A stretch of DNA of 64,000 bases. It comes from Paracoccus sanguinis (GTDB lineage: Bacteria; Pseudomonadota; Alphaproteobacteria; Rhodobacterales; Rhodobacteraceae). The notes beneath the pieces are model-generated. The model had not been told where the DNA came from. It saw only the letters and a list, made by a program, of their open reading frames with translations, and made no database searches. How positions within the stretch are numbered: position 1 is the stretch's first letter; each line of letters starts with the position of its first letter. Positions 16,952 to 27,763 of this stretch are shown piece by piece. The stretch covers positions 620,001-684,000 of the forward strand of contig NZ_FNNA01000001.1 in the NCBI RefSeq assembly GCF_900106665.1, given 5' to 3'. The position numbers were made by a program, and so were the translations under genes.

Positions 16952-17896
16952 TCAGGCCACCATCACCGCGCGCGCAGCGTCGCGCTTGGCCGGGGCGACG
17001 CGCGGCCGCACTACGCCCGCGCCGGGCAGGCGCTGCACGCAGTCGGTGCTGCAGGTCACCCATTCCCACGCGTCGGGCGTGGCGAACAGCGTCCTGAGCA
17101 GCCGGTTGGTCATCGCGTGCCCGGCCCGGTTGCCGGTGTAGCGCGCGAGCAGCGGGGCCCCGGCGAGCGCGAGGTCGCCCACCGCGTCCAGCATCTTGTG
17201 GCGCACCGGCTCGTCGCGGTGGCGCATCCCGCCGGGCGAGAGCACCCGGTCGCCGTCCACCACCACGGCGTTGAAATAGGTCCCGCCCAGCGCAAGGCCG
17301 CGGGCCTTCATCGACTCGACGTCCGACTGCCGGCAGAAGGTGCGGCTGTCCATCAGCTCGCGCTGGAACGCGCCGTTGGCGAGGTCGAGGGTCTTTTCCT
17401 GACGCCCGATGGCCGCATCGGCGAAGTCGATCGCGAACTCCATCTGCAGGTGATCGGCGGGCGACAGCCGGGCGAAGCCCGCGCCGTCATGGACCTCGAC
17501 CGGCTTCAGCACCCGGATGGCGCGCAGCGGCGCGTCCGACTGGACGAGGCCCGCCGCCACGATCCCGGCCACGAAGGGCGCGGCCGAACCGTCGAGGATC
17601 GGCGCCTCGGGGCCGTCGATGTCGATCAGCACGTTGTGGATGCCGGTCCCGGCCAGCGCCGCCATGACATGCTCGACGGTGGAGACGGTGGCGCCGTTCT
17701 CGCCCGCGAGCAGGGTGCAGAGCTGCGAGGGCACGACCGCGTCCCAGCACGCCGGAACCAGCGCGCCGCCGAGGTCGGTGCGGCGGAACACCACGCCATG
17801 CCCGGCCGGCGCGGGATGCATGGTCATCCGCACGGGCGCGCCGGTGTGAAGGCCGACGCCCGCAAATCGGGCTGGGGTGGCGAGGGTGGCCTGCAT
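16952..17896 (-). CDS. lpxC: UDP-3-O-acyl-N-acetylglucosamine deacetylase
   Basis: The product has 314 residues, the normal length. Family markers are GVGLHTGAPVRMTMHPAP, the zinc-site segment STVEHVMAAL, DGSAAPFV, and HKMLDAVGDLAL with the second zinc histidine and aspartate. LpxC removes the acetyl group in the first committed step of lipid A synthesis. It lies downstream of ftsZ, as in many proteobacteria, but a hairpin terminator at 18070-18089 separates them, so it may have its own promoter in the 242-base gap. Confidence 0.95.
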   Translation of the reverse strand: MQATLATPARFAGVGLHTGAPVRMTMHPAPAGHGVVFRRTDLGGALVPACWDAVVPSQLCTLLAGENGATVSTVEHVMAALAGTGIHNVLIDIDGPEAPILDGSAAPFVAGIVAAGLVQSDAPLRAIRVLKPVEVHDGAGFARLSPADHLQMEFAIDFADAAIGRQEKTLDLANGAFQRELMDSRTFCRQSDVESMKARGLALGGTYFNAVVVDGDRVLSPGGMRHRDEPVRHKMLDAVGDLALAGAPLLARYTGNRAGHAMTNRLLRTLFATPDAWEWVTCSTDCVQRLPGAGVVRPRVAPAKRDAARAVMVA

Positions 17897-18069
17897 GGTC
17901 TCGGGTCCGTCTGTTCTACGTTTCTTGCGGGGAAGGTCCCCGATGCAACCGAGGTAGGTCGGCCCTGACCCTGGCTCAATTAACGAATTATGACCGTCTG
18001 TAACATCGCCCCGCCCGCGGCGGGCGCGGCGCGGTCTCCAAGACGCAAGTCCTTGGCAAACATGAGAAA

Positions 18070-18089
18070 GGGGCCGCCGCAGCGGCCCC
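18070..18089 (-). terminator. Hairpin terminator after ftsZ
   Basis: A perfect 8-bp stem (GGGGCCGC at 18070-18077 with its complement at 18082-18089) has a 4-base loop. On the minus strand it is followed by a short T-rich run (CCTTTCTC). It lies 50 bases after the ftsZ stop and probably ends dcw transcription at least in part. Confidence 0.65.
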
Positions 18090-18138
18090 CGTAAGGCTGG
18101 TCCGGTCGCCCCGACGTGATCGGGGCGCGAGGCGGCCG

Positions 18139-19797
18139 TCAGTTCGCCTGGCGACGCAGGAAGGCCGGGATCTCGACGTTCTCCTTGGCCGAGTCGGGCG
18201 CGGCGAGGTCGTCGAAGTCGGTTTCGGCCTGACGGGCGCGGGCCATACGGTCGCTGACGCGCTCGGCGATGGTCTCGGGGCGCGGACGCTCCTGCTCGCC
18301 GTGGTGGCCGGCCAGACGCTCCATCATCCGGCCGAGGCCGGCCATGCGGGCCGGGCCACGCGGCGCCTCGGGGGCGGGCGGCGGCGCGGCGGGGCGGCGC
18401 GGCGACTCGTCGGCGCGGGCGCGGATGCGCTCGATCCGGGCGGCGGCTTCGGCCGAAGGCTGGCCGCGGCCACCCTGCGGGCGCACCGGCGCAGTGTAGC
18501 CGCTCGGGTCGTCGCTCAGGCGGCGGTCGTAGCTGCGCGGGTCGATGCGCGGCTCGGGCCGGGTCTCGGCGCGGCTCTCGGCGCGCTCCTCCTCGCGCAG
18601 CGCGTCGTAACGCGGCTCGGGGCGGGGCTCGGCGGGGCGATAGGCCGGCTCGGGCAGCGCCTCGTCCAGCGGGGCGCGGGCGACCGGCGCCTCGATGACC
18701 GGGGTGCGGCGGGCGGGCACCGCGTCATCCTCGTCGGCGCTCGCGGCGGGCTTCTGCGCCACCGCCGGGTGCTGGGTCAGCGGCTCGCGCAGGCCGCGGC
18801 GCGGGGCCGGCGGCTCGGCGGCGGCTGCCGCGGCGAGGTCGATGCCGGTCGCCACGACCGACACCCGCACCGTGCCCTCGAGCTCGGGGTCGAGCGTCGA
18901 GCCGACGATGATGTTGGCCTCGGGGTCGACCTTCTCGCGGATCTTCTCGGCCGCCTCGTCCATCTCGAACAGCGTGAGGTCGTGGCCGCCGGTGATGTTG
19001 ATGAGCACGCCCTTGGCGCCGTTGAGGCTGATCTCGTCCAGCAGCGGGTTGGCAATGGCCTTTTCGGCCGCCTCGACGGCGCGGTTGTCGCCGGTCGCCT
19101 CGCCGGTGCCCATCATCGCCTTGCCCATCTCGTCCATCACCGCGCGCACGTCGGCGAAGTCGAGGTTGATCAGGCCCGGCCGCACCATCAGGTCGGTCAC
19201 GCCCTTGACGCCCTGGTAGAGGACGTCGTCGGCCATGGCGAAGGCCTCGGTGAAGGTGGTCTTTTCGTTGGCGATCCGGAACAGGTTCTGGTTCGGGATG
19301 ATGATGAGCGTGTCCACGACCTTCTGCAGCGCCTCGACGCCCTCGTCGGCCTGCCGCATCCGCTTCGAGCCCTCGAACTGGAAGGGCTTGGTCACCACGC
19401 CGACGGTCAGGATGCCCATCTCGCGCGCGGCCTGGGCGATGATCGGGGCGGCGCCGGTGCCGGTGCCGCCGCCCATGCCGGCGGTGATGAAGCACATGTG
19501 CGCGCCCATCAGGTGGTCGACGATATCCTCGATGGTCTCTTCGGCGGCCTTGGCGCCGATCGACGGCTTGGCGCCGGCGCCCAGCCCCTCGGTCACCTTG
19601 GGCCCAAGCTGGACGCGGCTTTCGGCGCGGCTTTGCGCCAGCGCCTGCGCGTCGGTGTTGGCCACCACGAACTCGACCCCGTCGAGCCGCTTCTCGATCA
19701 TGTTGTTGACCGCGTTGCCGCCCGCGCCGCCGACACCGAAGACGGTGATGCGCGGACGCAGCTCCTGGTCGTCGGTCATCATCAGGTTCAGATTCAT
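18139..19797 (-). CDS. ftsZ: Cell division protein FtsZ
   Basis: The product has 552 residues. The tubulin-like GTPase core (about 15-330) has [14 protein letters not shown] and the GTP signature [15 protein letters not shown] disordered linker of about 200 residues, rich in Arg, Glu, Pro and Ala, precedes the C-terminal peptide [12 protein letters not shown], which binds FtsA and other membrane anchors. The linker is long, as is usual in alphaproteobacteria. FtsZ polymerises into the ring that directs septation. The start at 19797 (MNLNLMM) agrees with relatives. The 215-base gap to ftsA probably holds an extra promoter. Confidence 0.97.
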   Translation of the reverse strand: MNLNLMMTDDQELRPRITVFGVGGAGGNAVNNMIEKRLDGVEFVVANTDAQALAQSRAESRVQLGPKVTEGLGAGAKPSIGAKAAEETIEDIVDHLMGAHMCFITAGMGGGTGTGAAPIIAQAAREMGILTVGVVTKPFQFEGSKRMRQADEGVEALQKVVDTLIIIPNQNLFRIANEKTTFTEAFAMADDVLYQGVKGVTDLMVRPGLINLDFADVRAVMDEMGKAMMGTGEATGDNRAVEAAEKAIANPLLDEISLNGAKGVLINITGGHDLTLFEMDEAAEKIREKVDPEANIIVGSTLDPELEGTVRVSVVATGIDLAAAAAAEPPAPRRGLREPLTQHPAVAQKPAASADEDDAVPARRTPVIEAPVARAPLDEALPEPAYRPAEPRPEPRYDALREEERAESRAETRPEPRIDPRSYDRRLSDDPSGYTAPVRPQGGRGQPSAEAAARIERIRARADESPRRPAAPPPAPEAPRGPARMAGLGRMMERLAGHHGEQERPRPETIAERVSDRMARARQAETDFDDLAAPDSAKENVEIPAFLRRQAN

Positions 19798-20012
19798 CGC
19801 CGCCTGCCCTTCCGTTTCTGGTTGCCGGGTCGTTGGGCGCCCGGTCGAATCCCCTGTATCCCCGTGCAGCCTAGCCAGATTCGCGCCAAGCGTCATGGGG
19901 AAATCCGCAGATATCCACAAAATATGCCGTGCCCGGCGGGGCCAATCAGCGGTATGTTGCCGATACCCCTAACCGTGGTGGTTCGGGGCCGCCGCGCGGT
20001 CACCGGTTGCGG

Positions 20013-21362
20013 TCACCAGTTGTTGCGGAACCAGCGATAGGCCCGCTTGAGCCCCGTCACCCCGCCCCGTTCCACCGGCATCTCGAAGTCCCACCATTCG
20101 TCCTGCGGGTTGGCCGCGTGCAGCGCGAGGCCGACCGTCGCCGCGTGGCAGGGCGCGGTGTGCTGCTGCGCGAGCCCGTGGATGCGCAGCGGCCGCCCCA
20201 CCCGGACGTTCTGCCCGAGGATGCGCGCGGCCAGCGTGTCGAGCCCGGGGATCTGGCTTGCGCCCCCGGTCAGCACCACCTGCCGCGAGGGCATCTGGTC
20301 GAAGCCCGCGGCATCCAGCACGCCCCGCACCTCGTCGAGGATCTCTTCGACCCGCGGGCGCATGATCCCGATCAGGTCGGCGCGGCTGACGGACCGGCGC
20401 TCGCCGTTCCAGTCCTCGGCCATGCCCGCCCCCGGCACGTTGGTCACGTCGATCATCTCGCGGTCGTCGCGGCCCGTGGCCTCGAGCCCGCCGTGCCGGG
20501 TCTTGAGCCATTCCGCCGTCGCCATCGGCACCCGCAGCCCCTGGCTGATGTCGCGGGTCACCAGATCGCCGCCCATCCGCACCGCATCGGCAAAGATCAT
20601 GTGCTTCTTGAGAAACAGCGACACACCGGTGACGCCGCCGCCCATGTCGATGCAGGCGGCGCCGAGTTCCTGCTCGTCCTCGACCAGCGCCGCGCGGCCG
20701 GCGGCATAGGCGGCCGAGCCCACGCCCGCGAGCTCGAGGTCGCAGCGGCGGATGCAGTGGACGAGGTTCGAGGCCGTCGAGCCGTCCAGCGTCAGTACGT
20801 GCATGTCGACCGCCAGCCGGTTGCCCACGATGTCGCGCGGGTCCGGCAGGCCCGAGCGCGCGTCCACGGCGAAGTTCACCGGCTGGGCGTGCAGCACCTC
20901 GCGGTTGCGGCCGAAATCGGGGGCGTCGCAGGCGGCGATGGCGGCGCCCACGTCCGGCTCGGTCACCTTGCCGGACTTGAGCGCGATCTCGCCCGCCAGC
21001 CCGTAGGAGGAGGGGCGCCCGCCCGACAGCGTGGCGATGACGTGATCGACCCGCACGCCCGCCTGTTTCTGCGCCGCCGAGACGGCGTGGCGGACGCAGC
21101 GCTCGGTCTCGGCCATCGTCTCGATCTCGCCGTAGCGGACGCCGCGCGACTGGGTGGTGAACTGGCCGATGACGCGGAACGAGGACTGCCCCGCCATCGG
21201 GCCGACGCCGTCGGTCTCGCGGAACTGGCCGGGGCCGTCGAACTGCAGGATGATGCAGGTGATCTTCGAGGTGCCGATGTCGAGCACGGCCAAGACGCCG
21301 CGCGCCATCGCCTGCCGCCGCATCTGCCGCATCGCCCGCTGGGCTTCGTAAAGATCGCGCAT
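20013..21362 (-). CDS. ftsA: Cell division protein FtsA
   Basis: The product has 449 residues of the actin/hsp70-like ATPase superfamily. Phosphate-binding segments LAVLDIGTSKITCI and AACIDMGGGVTGVSLF are seen, as is QVVLTGGASQIPGLD. The C-terminal amphipathic helix (TGLKRAYRWFRNNW) is the membrane-targeting sequence. FtsA anchors FtsZ filaments to the inner membrane and recruits late division proteins. It is between ftsQ and ftsZ in the conserved order, with a 74-base gap to ftsQ. Confidence 0.96.
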   Translation of the reverse strand: MRDLYEAQRAMRQMRRQAMARGVLAVLDIGTSKITCIILQFDGPGQFRETDGVGPMAGQSSFRVIGQFTTQSRGVRYGEIETMAETERCVRHAVSAAQKQAGVRVDHVIATLSGGRPSSYGLAGEIALKSGKVTEPDVGAAIAACDAPDFGRNREVLHAQPVNFAVDARSGLPDPRDIVGNRLAVDMHVLTLDGSTASNLVHCIRRCDLELAGVGSAAYAAGRAALVEDEQELGAACIDMGGGVTGVSLFLKKHMIFADAVRMGGDLVTRDISQGLRVPMATAEWLKTRHGGLEATGRDDREMIDVTNVPGAGMAEDWNGERRSVSRADLIGIMRPRVEEILDEVRGVLDAAGFDQMPSRQVVLTGGASQIPGLDTLAARILGQNVRVGRPLRIHGLAQQHTAPCHAATVGLALHAANPQDEWWDFEMPVERGGVTGLKRAYRWFRNNW

Positions 21363-21436
21363 CCCTGTTCCTCCCTGCCCCTCGGTTCTCTCTCTGCCGT
21401 CGGCGAGGCCCCTTGTGCCGGGGCCGCCGCCTCTCC

Positions 21437-22543
21437 TCAGCCGCGCCCCTTCGGCGCCGGCGCGGCGGCCGCCTTGCCGCTCTTGCCGCCCGAGGCCTTC
21501 GCCTTGCTCGTGGCCTTGCCCTTGGCCGGCGCCTTGGCCGTCGTGGCCTTGCCCTTGCTGGTCCCCGCCGGAGTCGCGGCGCCGACGCGGGCGCCCTCCT
21601 CGGGCTCGATCTCGACCCCGTCGGGGCCGAGCGGGTTCATCCCCAGCGCCTTACGGACCGTGTTCTGCGCCGTCAGCCCCATTCGCAGCACCGGGCGGGC
21701 CGGGTCGCGCAGGTCGACCGCCACCACGTCGCGGGACAGAAGCCCGTCGGCCTTCTCCATCGCCAGCGCCGCCTCGAGCGCGGGCAGCGGGTTCTCGGTC
21801 GGCAGCATGATCCGCTGCCCGCGGTCGAGCACGACGTCCCAGCGCCGCTCGCCCATCCGCTCGAGCCCGCGCAGCCGCGGCAGGATCGGCCCGGCGGCGT
21901 CGATCAGCGCCAGGGCCTCGGGCGCCCGCGCCCCCGCCCCCTCACCGGCGATCACCGGCAGGTCGCGGCGCAGGTCGCGCGAGGTGACCGAGGCGACGCG
22001 GTGCCCGGTCTTGTCCAGAAGCTCGATCCCGCGCGCGTGGCGCCAGAGGACCACGGGCGTCCGCTCGGTCACCACCGCCGACAGGATGCCGCCCGGCTGG
22101 ATGCGCAGGTCGACGTGCTCGACCGCGTCGAGCATCTGGATCTGCATCCTGAGCTTCGGCAGGTCGATGTCGAAGCTCGACGCCGGCAGCGTCACCGGCA
22201 GCATGGCGCGCAGCCCCTTGTCGACCGCGGGCGAGGCGCCCTCGATCTCCATCCGGTGGACCATGAAGGCCTCGCGCGACTGGATCTTCTCGACCATCGC
22301 GGTGAGCCCGCCTGAGAGATTCGCCCGGCGGGTGTCGTCGGCGAGATAGAGCCCGCCGATCATGCAGATCAGGAACGCCGGCAGCCCGACCCGCAGCAGC
22401 CGGCGGTAGAGCGGTGTGAGCCACATCCGGTTGAGCCGATAGGCCAGCCGCGACGGCCCCGGCTCACGCCGCGGGGCGCGGGCGGGCTGGGGGCGGGCGC
22501 CGGCGCGCCGGGCGGGGGCCGGGCGGGCCGCAGTCTCGCCCAT
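21437..22543 (-). CDS. ftsQ: Cell division protein FtsQ, with a basic C-terminal tail
   Basis: The product has 368 residues. A cytoplasmic Arg/Pro-rich N-terminus (1-48) and one membrane helix (about 50-67) are followed by the POTRA domain (about 92-165, with FMVHRMEIEGA and HVDLRIQPGGILSAVVTER) and the beta domain (RGIELLDKTG, DVVLDRGQRIMLP). The last 45 or so residues are a Lys/Ala/Gly-rich tail (SKGKATTAKAPAKGK and so on) resembling histone H1, which is not part of the usual FtsQ core. FtsQ links early and late divisome proteins with FtsB and FtsL. ATG 22543 is 15 bases from the ddl stop. Confidence 0.93.
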   Translation of the reverse strand: MGETAARPAPARRAGARPQPARAPRREPGPSRLAYRLNRMWLTPLYRRLLRVGLPAFLICMIGGLYLADDTRRANLSGGLTAMVEKIQSREAFMVHRMEIEGASPAVDKGLRAMLPVTLPASSFDIDLPKLRMQIQMLDAVEHVDLRIQPGGILSAVVTERTPVVLWRHARGIELLDKTGHRVASVTSRDLRRDLPVIAGEGAGARAPEALALIDAAGPILPRLRGLERMGERRWDVVLDRGQRIMLPTENPLPALEAALAMEKADGLLSRDVVAVDLRDPARPVLRMGLTAQNTVRKALGMNPLGPDGVEIEPEEGARVGAATPAGTSKGKATTAKAPAKGKATSKAKASGGKSGKAAAAPAPKGRG

Positions 22544-22557
22544 CGGTCCTGGGCGGG

Positions 22558-23529
22558 TCAGTCCCTGCACAGCGCGTCCTCCACCATCCAGCGGCACAGA
22601 TCGGGGAAGGCGATGCCCGCATGGGCGGCCTGCTCGGGGGCGAGCGAGGTCGGCGTCATCCCCGGCTGGGTGTTCGTCTCGAGCAGCACCAGCCCGTCCA
22701 CGCCGCGCGACTCGTCCCAGCGGAAGTCGGTGCGCGACAGCCCGCGGCAGCCGAGCGCCCGGTGCGCGCGCAGCGCGTAGTCGAGGCAGGCCGCGGTGAT
22801 CTCGGCCGGGATCGCCGCCGGGATGACGTGGCGCGAGCCGCCCTCGGCGTATTTCGCGTCGTAGTCGTACCAGCCGTCGGTGACGATCTCGGTCACCGCC
22901 AGCGCCCGGTCGCCCATGACCGTGGTGGTCAGCTCGCGCCCCGGGGCATAGGCCTCGACCATCACCCGCGCGGGCATGGCGTCCGAGAGGGCCGGGGCCG
23001 GGTCGCCCTCGTGCACGATATAGACGCCGACCGACGAGCCTTCGTCGTTCGGCTTGACCACGTAGGGGGGCGGCATGACGTGGCCGGCGCGCACGTCCTC
23101 GCGGTCGGCGATGACGCTGGCCACGATCGGCAGCCCGGCCTCGCGGAAGGCGTGCTTGGCGCGGGTCTTGTCCATCGCCAGGGCCGAGGCGAGCACGCCG
23201 GAATGGGTGTAGGGCAGCCCGAACCATTCGAGCAGCCCCTGCACGCAGCCATCCTCGCCGTAGCGGCCGTGGAGCGCGTTGAAGACGACGTCCGGGCGCT
23301 GCTCGGAGAGCCGCCGGGCCAATTCGGCCCCGCCCCGGTCGCCCATCCCGGCGACCGACGCGCCAGCCGCATCGCCGCGGCCGAGCGTGACCTCGACCAC
23401 CTCAAATCCCGCCACCCGCAGCGCCTTGGCGCATTCGCGCCCCGTGGACAGCGACACCTCGTGCTCTGCCGAGGGGCCGCCCATCAGGACCGCTACGGTG
23501 TGGGCTGTCCTGCTCGACCTGCCCGCCAC
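22558..23529 (-). CDS. ddl: D-alanine--D-alanine ligase
   Basis: The product has 323 residues in the ATP-grasp fold. Family motifs are [48 protein letters not shown], and [13 protein letters not shown] near the end, which carries the metal ligands. It makes the D-Ala-D-Ala dipeptide for peptidoglycan in the cytoplasm. It sits in the canonical place between murB and ftsQ. A 275-base non-coding stretch upstream (23530-23804) is GC-rich; I saw no clear promoter or structure in it. Confidence 0.95.
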   Translation of the reverse strand: MAGRSSRTAHTVAVLMGGPSAEHEVSLSTGRECAKALRVAGFEVVEVTLGRGDAAGASVAGMGDRGGAELARRLSEQRPDVVFNALHGRYGEDGCVQGLLEWFGLPYTHSGVLASALAMDKTRAKHAFREAGLPIVASVIADREDVRAGHVMPPPYVVKPNDEGSSVGVYIVHEGDPAPALSDAMPARVMVEAYAPGRELTTTVMGDRALAVTEIVTDGWYDYDAKYAEGGSRHVIPAAIPAEITAACLDYALRAHRALGCRGLSRTDFRWDESRGVDGLVLLETNTQPGMTPTSLAPEQAAHAGIAFPDLCRWMVEDALCRD

Positions 23530-23804
23530 ATCTGCCTTTCGCCCGGTTGTCCGGGACTGGTTTTCCGGGGACGTTGCCCCGACCGCGCCCCCTTCGCGGA
23601 GGTGTCGGCCTTGCCCGGCATGATACTCACAAGCCCGTGCGCGGGAAAAGGGTCTTTCCGTCGCAACGCGCGGGTGAGAGGCAGATTGTCGCCCCTCGCC
23701 CGGGGACTGCGGGGCGGGGTGGGGCTTGCGTTGGCTTCAGGGCCGGGGGTCGTCGGTGACGCTCTCACGAGCCTGCGCCCCCCGCCCCGCCAGCGCGCGG
23801 CGCC

Positions 23805-24746
23805 TCAGGCGGCAGGCGCGTCCGAGTAGGCCGGCTCGCCCACGCGGATCACCTCCCACGTGAGGTCGAGCCCGGCCATCGCGCGGACCCGCGCCCGCAC
23901 CAGTTCGCCCAGCGCCTCAAGCTCCGCCGCCGAGGCGTCGCCGGTGTTGATCAGGAAATTGGGGTGCTTCTCGCTCATCTGCGCGCCGCCGAGTCGGTGG
24001 CCGCGCAGCCCCGCCTCTTCGATCAGCTTCCACGCCTTGAGGTCGTGGACGTCATCGGCCCGCCCCGTCGAGCTGAACCCGGCCGGGTTGCGGAAGGTCG
24101 AGCCGGCGCTGCGGTCGCGCGTGGGCTGGGTCGCGTCGCGACGGGCCAGCTGGTCCTGCATCCGCGCGACCAGCGCCGCGGGGTCGCCTGCTTCCGCGCG
24201 GAAGCTGGCGCGGGTCAGCACCCAGCCCTCGGGCAGGTGGCTGTGGCGATAGTCGAACTGCAGCTCGTCGGGGGTGAGGGTCAGCACCGCACCGTCGCGG
24301 GCCACGACCTCGGCCTCGATCAGGTGGTCGGCGATGTAGCTGCCATAGCAGCCCGCGTTCATGCGGATCGCCCCGCCGATGCTGCCGGGGATGGTCCTGA
24401 GGAAGGTCAGGTCGCGCCCCGCCTCGGCCGCGCGGCGCGCCACATGGGCGTCGAGGGCGGCGGCGCCGGCGATCACGCGGTCGCCCTCGATGGTGACGTC
24501 GTTGAAGCCGCGGCCGAGGCGGATCACCACGCCGCGGATGCCGCCGTCGCGGACGATGAGGTTCGAGCCGACGCCCATCGGGAAGACCGGCACCTCGGCG
24601 GGCAGCGCGGCGAGGAATGCGGCGAGGTCGTCGCGGTCGGCAGGCTGGAACAGCCAGTCGGCCGGGCCACCGACGCGCAGCCAGGTCAGGTCGGCGAGCG
24701 GGCGGTCGGCGGTCAGCGTGCCGCGCGGGGTGGGGAGGAGGGTCAT
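23805..24746 (-). CDS. murB: UDP-N-acetylmuramate dehydrogenase (UDP-N-acetylenolpyruvoylglucosamine reductase)
   Basis: The product has 313 residues. FAD-binding segments [18 protein letters not shown] and [19 protein letters not shown] are clear. The catalytic serine is in [10 protein letters not shown], and the conserved glutamate-bearing end segment [15 protein letters not shown] follows. It reduces UDP-GlcNAc-enolpyruvate to UDP-MurNAc with NADPH. The start at 24746 gives the normal N-terminus ([11 protein letters not shown]). It is a standard dcw member downstream of murC. Confidence 0.95.
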   Translation of the reverse strand: MTLLPTPRGTLTADRPLADLTWLRVGGPADWLFQPADRDDLAAFLAALPAEVPVFPMGVGSNLIVRDGGIRGVVIRLGRGFNDVTIEGDRVIAGAAALDAHVARRAAEAGRDLTFLRTIPGSIGGAIRMNAGCYGSYIADHLIEAEVVARDGAVLTLTPDELQFDYRHSHLPEGWVLTRASFRAEAGDPAALVARMQDQLARRDATQPTRDRSAGSTFRNPAGFSSTGRADDVHDLKAWKLIEEAGLRGHRLGGAQMSEKHPNFLINTGDASAAELEALGELVRARVRAMAGLDLTWEVIRVGEPAYSDAPAA

Positions 24747-24838
24747 GGTGGGGGACCTCGCGGGGACTGGCTCTCGGTCCGGGGGTAGGCGAGGCGGCGC
24801 GCGGTGACAAGCGCCTCGCGGGCGGGCGGGGTCGGCAC

Positions 24839-24895
24839 GGGGGGCTGTCTGCCCCCCGGGGCGCCCGTGCGGGCGCCCTCCCCCCGAGGATATTT
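24839..24895 (+). repeat. Dispersed intergenic hairpin repeat, copy 1
   Basis: Two hairpins lie in a row: GGGGGGC at 24839-24845 pairs with 24851-24857 around TGTCT, and GGGCGCCC at 24859-24866 pairs with 24871-24878. They are followed by CTCCCCCCGAGGATATTT. An inverted second copy lies at 29131-29182. Elements of this kind, ending CCCGAGGATATTT, are common between genes in Rhodobacteraceae and may act as terminators or mRNA 3' ends. Confidence 0.7.
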
Positions 24896-24931
24896 GGTCA
24901 GGAAAGAAAGGGTTTGGGGAAAGCTGGCGCC

Positions 24932-25216
24932 TCAGCCGATCCGGCGGCGGTGGGCGGTCCAGAACCCGGCGACGGCGCCGAGGATCAGCGACACGACGCC
25001 CGGCACCGCGACGAGGAAGATCAGCGCCGCCTGCCGGGTCTGGGCGTCGCCGCTGCGGACCTCGCGCGTCAGCGGCCAGCCGACCAGCGCCACCACGGCG
25101 CAGAGCGCCAGCGCACCCAGCACCCCGGCGAGGCCCCAGCGCCGGGCGGCAAGCCACGCCGCCAGCCCCGGCAGCGTCCCCGCGAGCGCCGCGGCCAGCG
25201 CGTAGTCGGCGAACAT
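24932..25216 (-). CDS. Small three-helix membrane protein between murC and murB
   Basis: The product has 94 residues with three hydrophobic segments, at about 5-23, 28-47 and 66-87, ending in the basic HRRRIG. I do not recognise the family. It is on the dcw strand, 16 bases after the murC stop, so it is probably co-transcribed with the wall genes. A short membrane protein at this place is known in some Rhodobacteraceae, but I cannot assign it to a named family from sequence alone. Confidence 0.7.
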   Translation of the reverse strand: MFADYALAAALAGTLPGLAAWLAARRWGLAGVLGALALCAVVALVGWPLTREVRSGDAQTRQAALIFLVAVPGVVSLILGAVAGFWTAHRRRIG

Positions 25217-25232
25217 CGGCGCCCCCCTCCGC

Positions 25233-26660
25233 TCAGGCGGCCCGCGCCGTCAGCCGGTCGGGCAGCGCGTTGGCCCAGGCCGAGATGGTGCCGGCGCCGA
25301 GGCACACGACCATGTCGCCGGGCCGCGCCTGCTCGCGCACCAGGCGGGCGAGGTCGTCCTCGTCCATCACCGCGCGGGCGTGGCGGTGGCCGTGGGCGAT
25401 CAGCCCGGCCACCAGATCATCGCGGCTCGCGCCCGGGATCGGGTCTTCGCCCGCCGAATAGACCTCGGCGATGGCGACCACGTCGGCCTCGTTGAAGCAG
25501 GTGCAGAAGTCGTCGAAGAGATTCGAGAGCCGCGAATAGCGGTGCGGCTGGTGGACCGCGATCACCCGGCCCTGCGTCGCCTGCCGGGCGGCCTTGAGCA
25601 CGGCCGCGATCTCGACCGGGTGGTGGCCGTAGTCGTCGATGATGGTAACGCCGCCGACCTGGCCCACCTTGGTGAAGCGCCGCCCGACGCCGCCGAACTT
25701 GGCCAGCGCCTCGCGGATCTCGGCCCGCTTCATCCCCAGGTGGCGGGCAACGGCCACCGCCGACAGCGCGTTCGAGACGTTGTGATCGCCCGGCATCGGC
25801 AGGGTGCAGCCCTCGATCACCGGCACCTCGCCGTCGTTCAGCACCGCCTCGCCCTGCAGCGCCACGTCGAAATGCGCGACGCCGTTCTCGTAGCGCAGGT
25901 TCAGCGCCCGCACGTCGGCCTGGGCATTGAAGCCGAAGGTCACGACACGCCGGTCGGTGACACGGCCGACGAGGCTCTGCACCTCGGGGTGATCGGTGCA
26001 GCAGACCGCGAGCCCGTAGAACGGGATGTTCGACACGAAGTCGGTGAAGCCTTTGCGCAGCGCGTCGAAGCTGCCCCAGTGCTCCATGTGCTCGGGGTCG
26101 ATGTTGGTCACGATGGCGATCGTCGCGGGCAGGCGGTTGAAGCTGCCGTCGCTTTCGTCGGCCTCGACCACCATCCACTCGCCGGCGCCGGCGCGCGCGT
26201 TCGAGCCGTAGGCGTGGATCACCCCGCCGTTGATGACCGTGGGGTCGAACCCGCCCGCGTCGAGCAGCGTCGCCACCATCGTCGTGGTGGTCGTCTTGCC
26301 GTGGGTGCCGGCGATGGCGATGTTGGACTTGAGCCGCATCAGCTCGGCCAGCATCTCGGCCCGGCGGACGACCGGCAGGCCGCGGCGGCGCGCCTCTTCC
26401 AGCTCGGGGTTGCCCTTCTTGATGGCGGTCGAGATGACGACCACCCCGGCCTCGCCCAGGTTCTCGGCCCGCTGGCCCTCGAACACGGTGGCGCCGAGCT
26501 TTTCCAGCCGGTCGGTGATCTTCGACCGCTTCGCGTCCGACCCCTGCACGGCATAGCCCAGCGTCATCAGCACCTCGGCGATGCCGGACATGCCGATGCC
26601 GCCGATGCCGACGAAATGGATGGGGCCGAGTTCGCCCGGCAGTTTGGTGGCAGCGTTCAT
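25233..26660 (-). CDS. murC: UDP-N-acetylmuramate--L-alanine ligase
   Basis: The product has 475 residues. The N-terminal Rossmann motif [17 protein letters not shown] and the Mur ligase P-loop [13 protein letters not shown] mark MurC. The metal and substrate segment EADESDGSF and the C-terminal [10 protein letters not shown] also match. It adds L-alanine to UDP-MurNAc, the first amino acid of the peptide stem. Its start codon overlaps the murG stop in an ATGA, so translation is coupled. Confidence 0.97.
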   Translation of the reverse strand: MNAATKLPGELGPIHFVGIGGIGMSGIAEVLMTLGYAVQGSDAKRSKITDRLEKLGATVFEGQRAENLGEAGVVVISTAIKKGNPELEEARRRGLPVVRRAEMLAELMRLKSNIAIAGTHGKTTTTTMVATLLDAGGFDPTVINGGVIHAYGSNARAGAGEWMVVEADESDGSFNRLPATIAIVTNIDPEHMEHWGSFDALRKGFTDFVSNIPFYGLAVCCTDHPEVQSLVGRVTDRRVVTFGFNAQADVRALNLRYENGVAHFDVALQGEAVLNDGEVPVIEGCTLPMPGDHNVSNALSAVAVARHLGMKRAEIREALAKFGGVGRRFTKVGQVGGVTIIDDYGHHPVEIAAVLKAARQATQGRVIAVHQPHRYSRLSNLFDDFCTCFNEADVVAIAEVYSAGEDPIPGASRDDLVAGLIAHGHRHARAVMDEDDLARLVREQARPGDMVVCLGAGTISAWANALPDRLTARAA

Positions 26661-27763
26661 GCGGCAAGGTCCTCCACGAGGTCATGCAGTCGGGCGGCGG
26701 CGTCGGGCCGGCCCAGCGAAAGGGCGGTGTCGGCCATCTGCGCGGCGCGCGCCGGGTCCGACAGGATCTCGCGCAGATCGCGCGTCAGGCTGTCCGCGTC
26801 CAGCACGGATTCGGGCAGAAGGATCGCGGCGCCGGTTTCGGCAAGAGCCCGCGCATTGGCGGTCTGGTGATCGCCGGTCGCGGCAGCATAGGGGATCAGG
26901 ATCGCCGGCCGGCCGATCACCGTGATGTCGGCGATGGACGAGGCGCCCGCGCGGCTGACCACCGCCTGCGCGGCAGCGAGCCGTTCGGGGACGTCGGTGA
27001 AGAACGGCTGCACCTCGGCCGCGATCCCCGCGGCGGCGTAGGCGGCGACGACCGCCTCGGCATCCTCGGCGCGCGCCTGGTGGCTGACCCGCAGGCGGGC
27101 GCGCAGCCCCTCGGGCAGGCCTGCCACGGCGGCAGGCACGGTGGCCGAGAGCACCCGCGCCCCCTGGCTGCCGCCGATGACGACGAGGTTCAGCGCCCCC
27201 TCGCCATTCGGGGGGCGGTAGGCGGTTCCGGCGCGGTCCAGCACCGCGCGGCGGACCGGGTTGCCGGTGTGGATGCCGGTGACGCCCCGGGGCAGGTCGG
27301 TGGGCCAGGTGCCGCAGGCGACGCGCTGGACGCGGGAGGCGAACAGCCGGTTCACGCGCCCCATCACCCCGTTCTGTTCGTGGATCATGCGCGGGATGCC
27401 CAGCGCGACCGCGGCGCCCAGCGCCGGGATGGTCGGGTAGCCGCCGAAGCCCACCACCACCGCCGGCCGGTCGCGCCGCATCTGGAGGAGGGCCGCACCC
27501 ACCCCCTGCCCCACCACCGCCGGCGCGGTGAGCTTGCCGAGTGCCCCGCCCCGCGCGGTGGTGGCCGAGCGGACGATCCGCCGCTCGACCGCCGCCGGGA
27601 ACCCGCCCGCGTAGCGCGCGCCGCGGTCGTCGGTGGACAGGACCACGCGCCAGCCCGCCTCGAGCAGCCGCTCGGCCAGCGCCTGGGCGGGGAACATGTG
27701 CCCGCCGGTGCCGCCGGCCGCGATCAGCGCCAGCCTGCCCCTGCCGTTTGCCGCCTCGCTCAT
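26657..27763 (-). CDS. murG: Undecaprenyldiphospho-muramoylpentapeptide beta-N-acetylglucosaminyltransferase
   Basis: The product has 368 residues. The GT28 glycine loop [19 protein letters not shown] is at the N-terminus. A second loop, [12 protein letters not shown], and the UDP-GlcNAc site [23 protein letters not shown] follow. It converts lipid I to lipid II on the inner face of the membrane. ATG 27763 lies in an ATGA overlap with the ftsW stop. The sequence is ordinary for the family. Confidence 0.96.
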   Translation of the reverse strand: MSEAANGRGRLALIAAGGTGGHMFPAQALAERLLEAGWRVVLSTDDRGARYAGGFPAAVERRIVRSATTARGGALGKLTAPAVVGQGVGAALLQMRRDRPAVVVGFGGYPTIPALGAAVALGIPRMIHEQNGVMGRVNRLFASRVQRVACGTWPTDLPRGVTGIHTGNPVRRAVLDRAGTAYRPPNGEGALNLVVIGGSQGARVLSATVPAAVAGLPEGLRARLRVSHQARAEDAEAVVAAYAAAGIAAEVQPFFTDVPERLAAAQAVVSRAGASSIADITVIGRPAILIPYAAATGDHQTANARALAETGAAILLPESVLDADSLTRDLREILSDPARAAQMADTALSLGRPDAAARLHDLVEDLAA

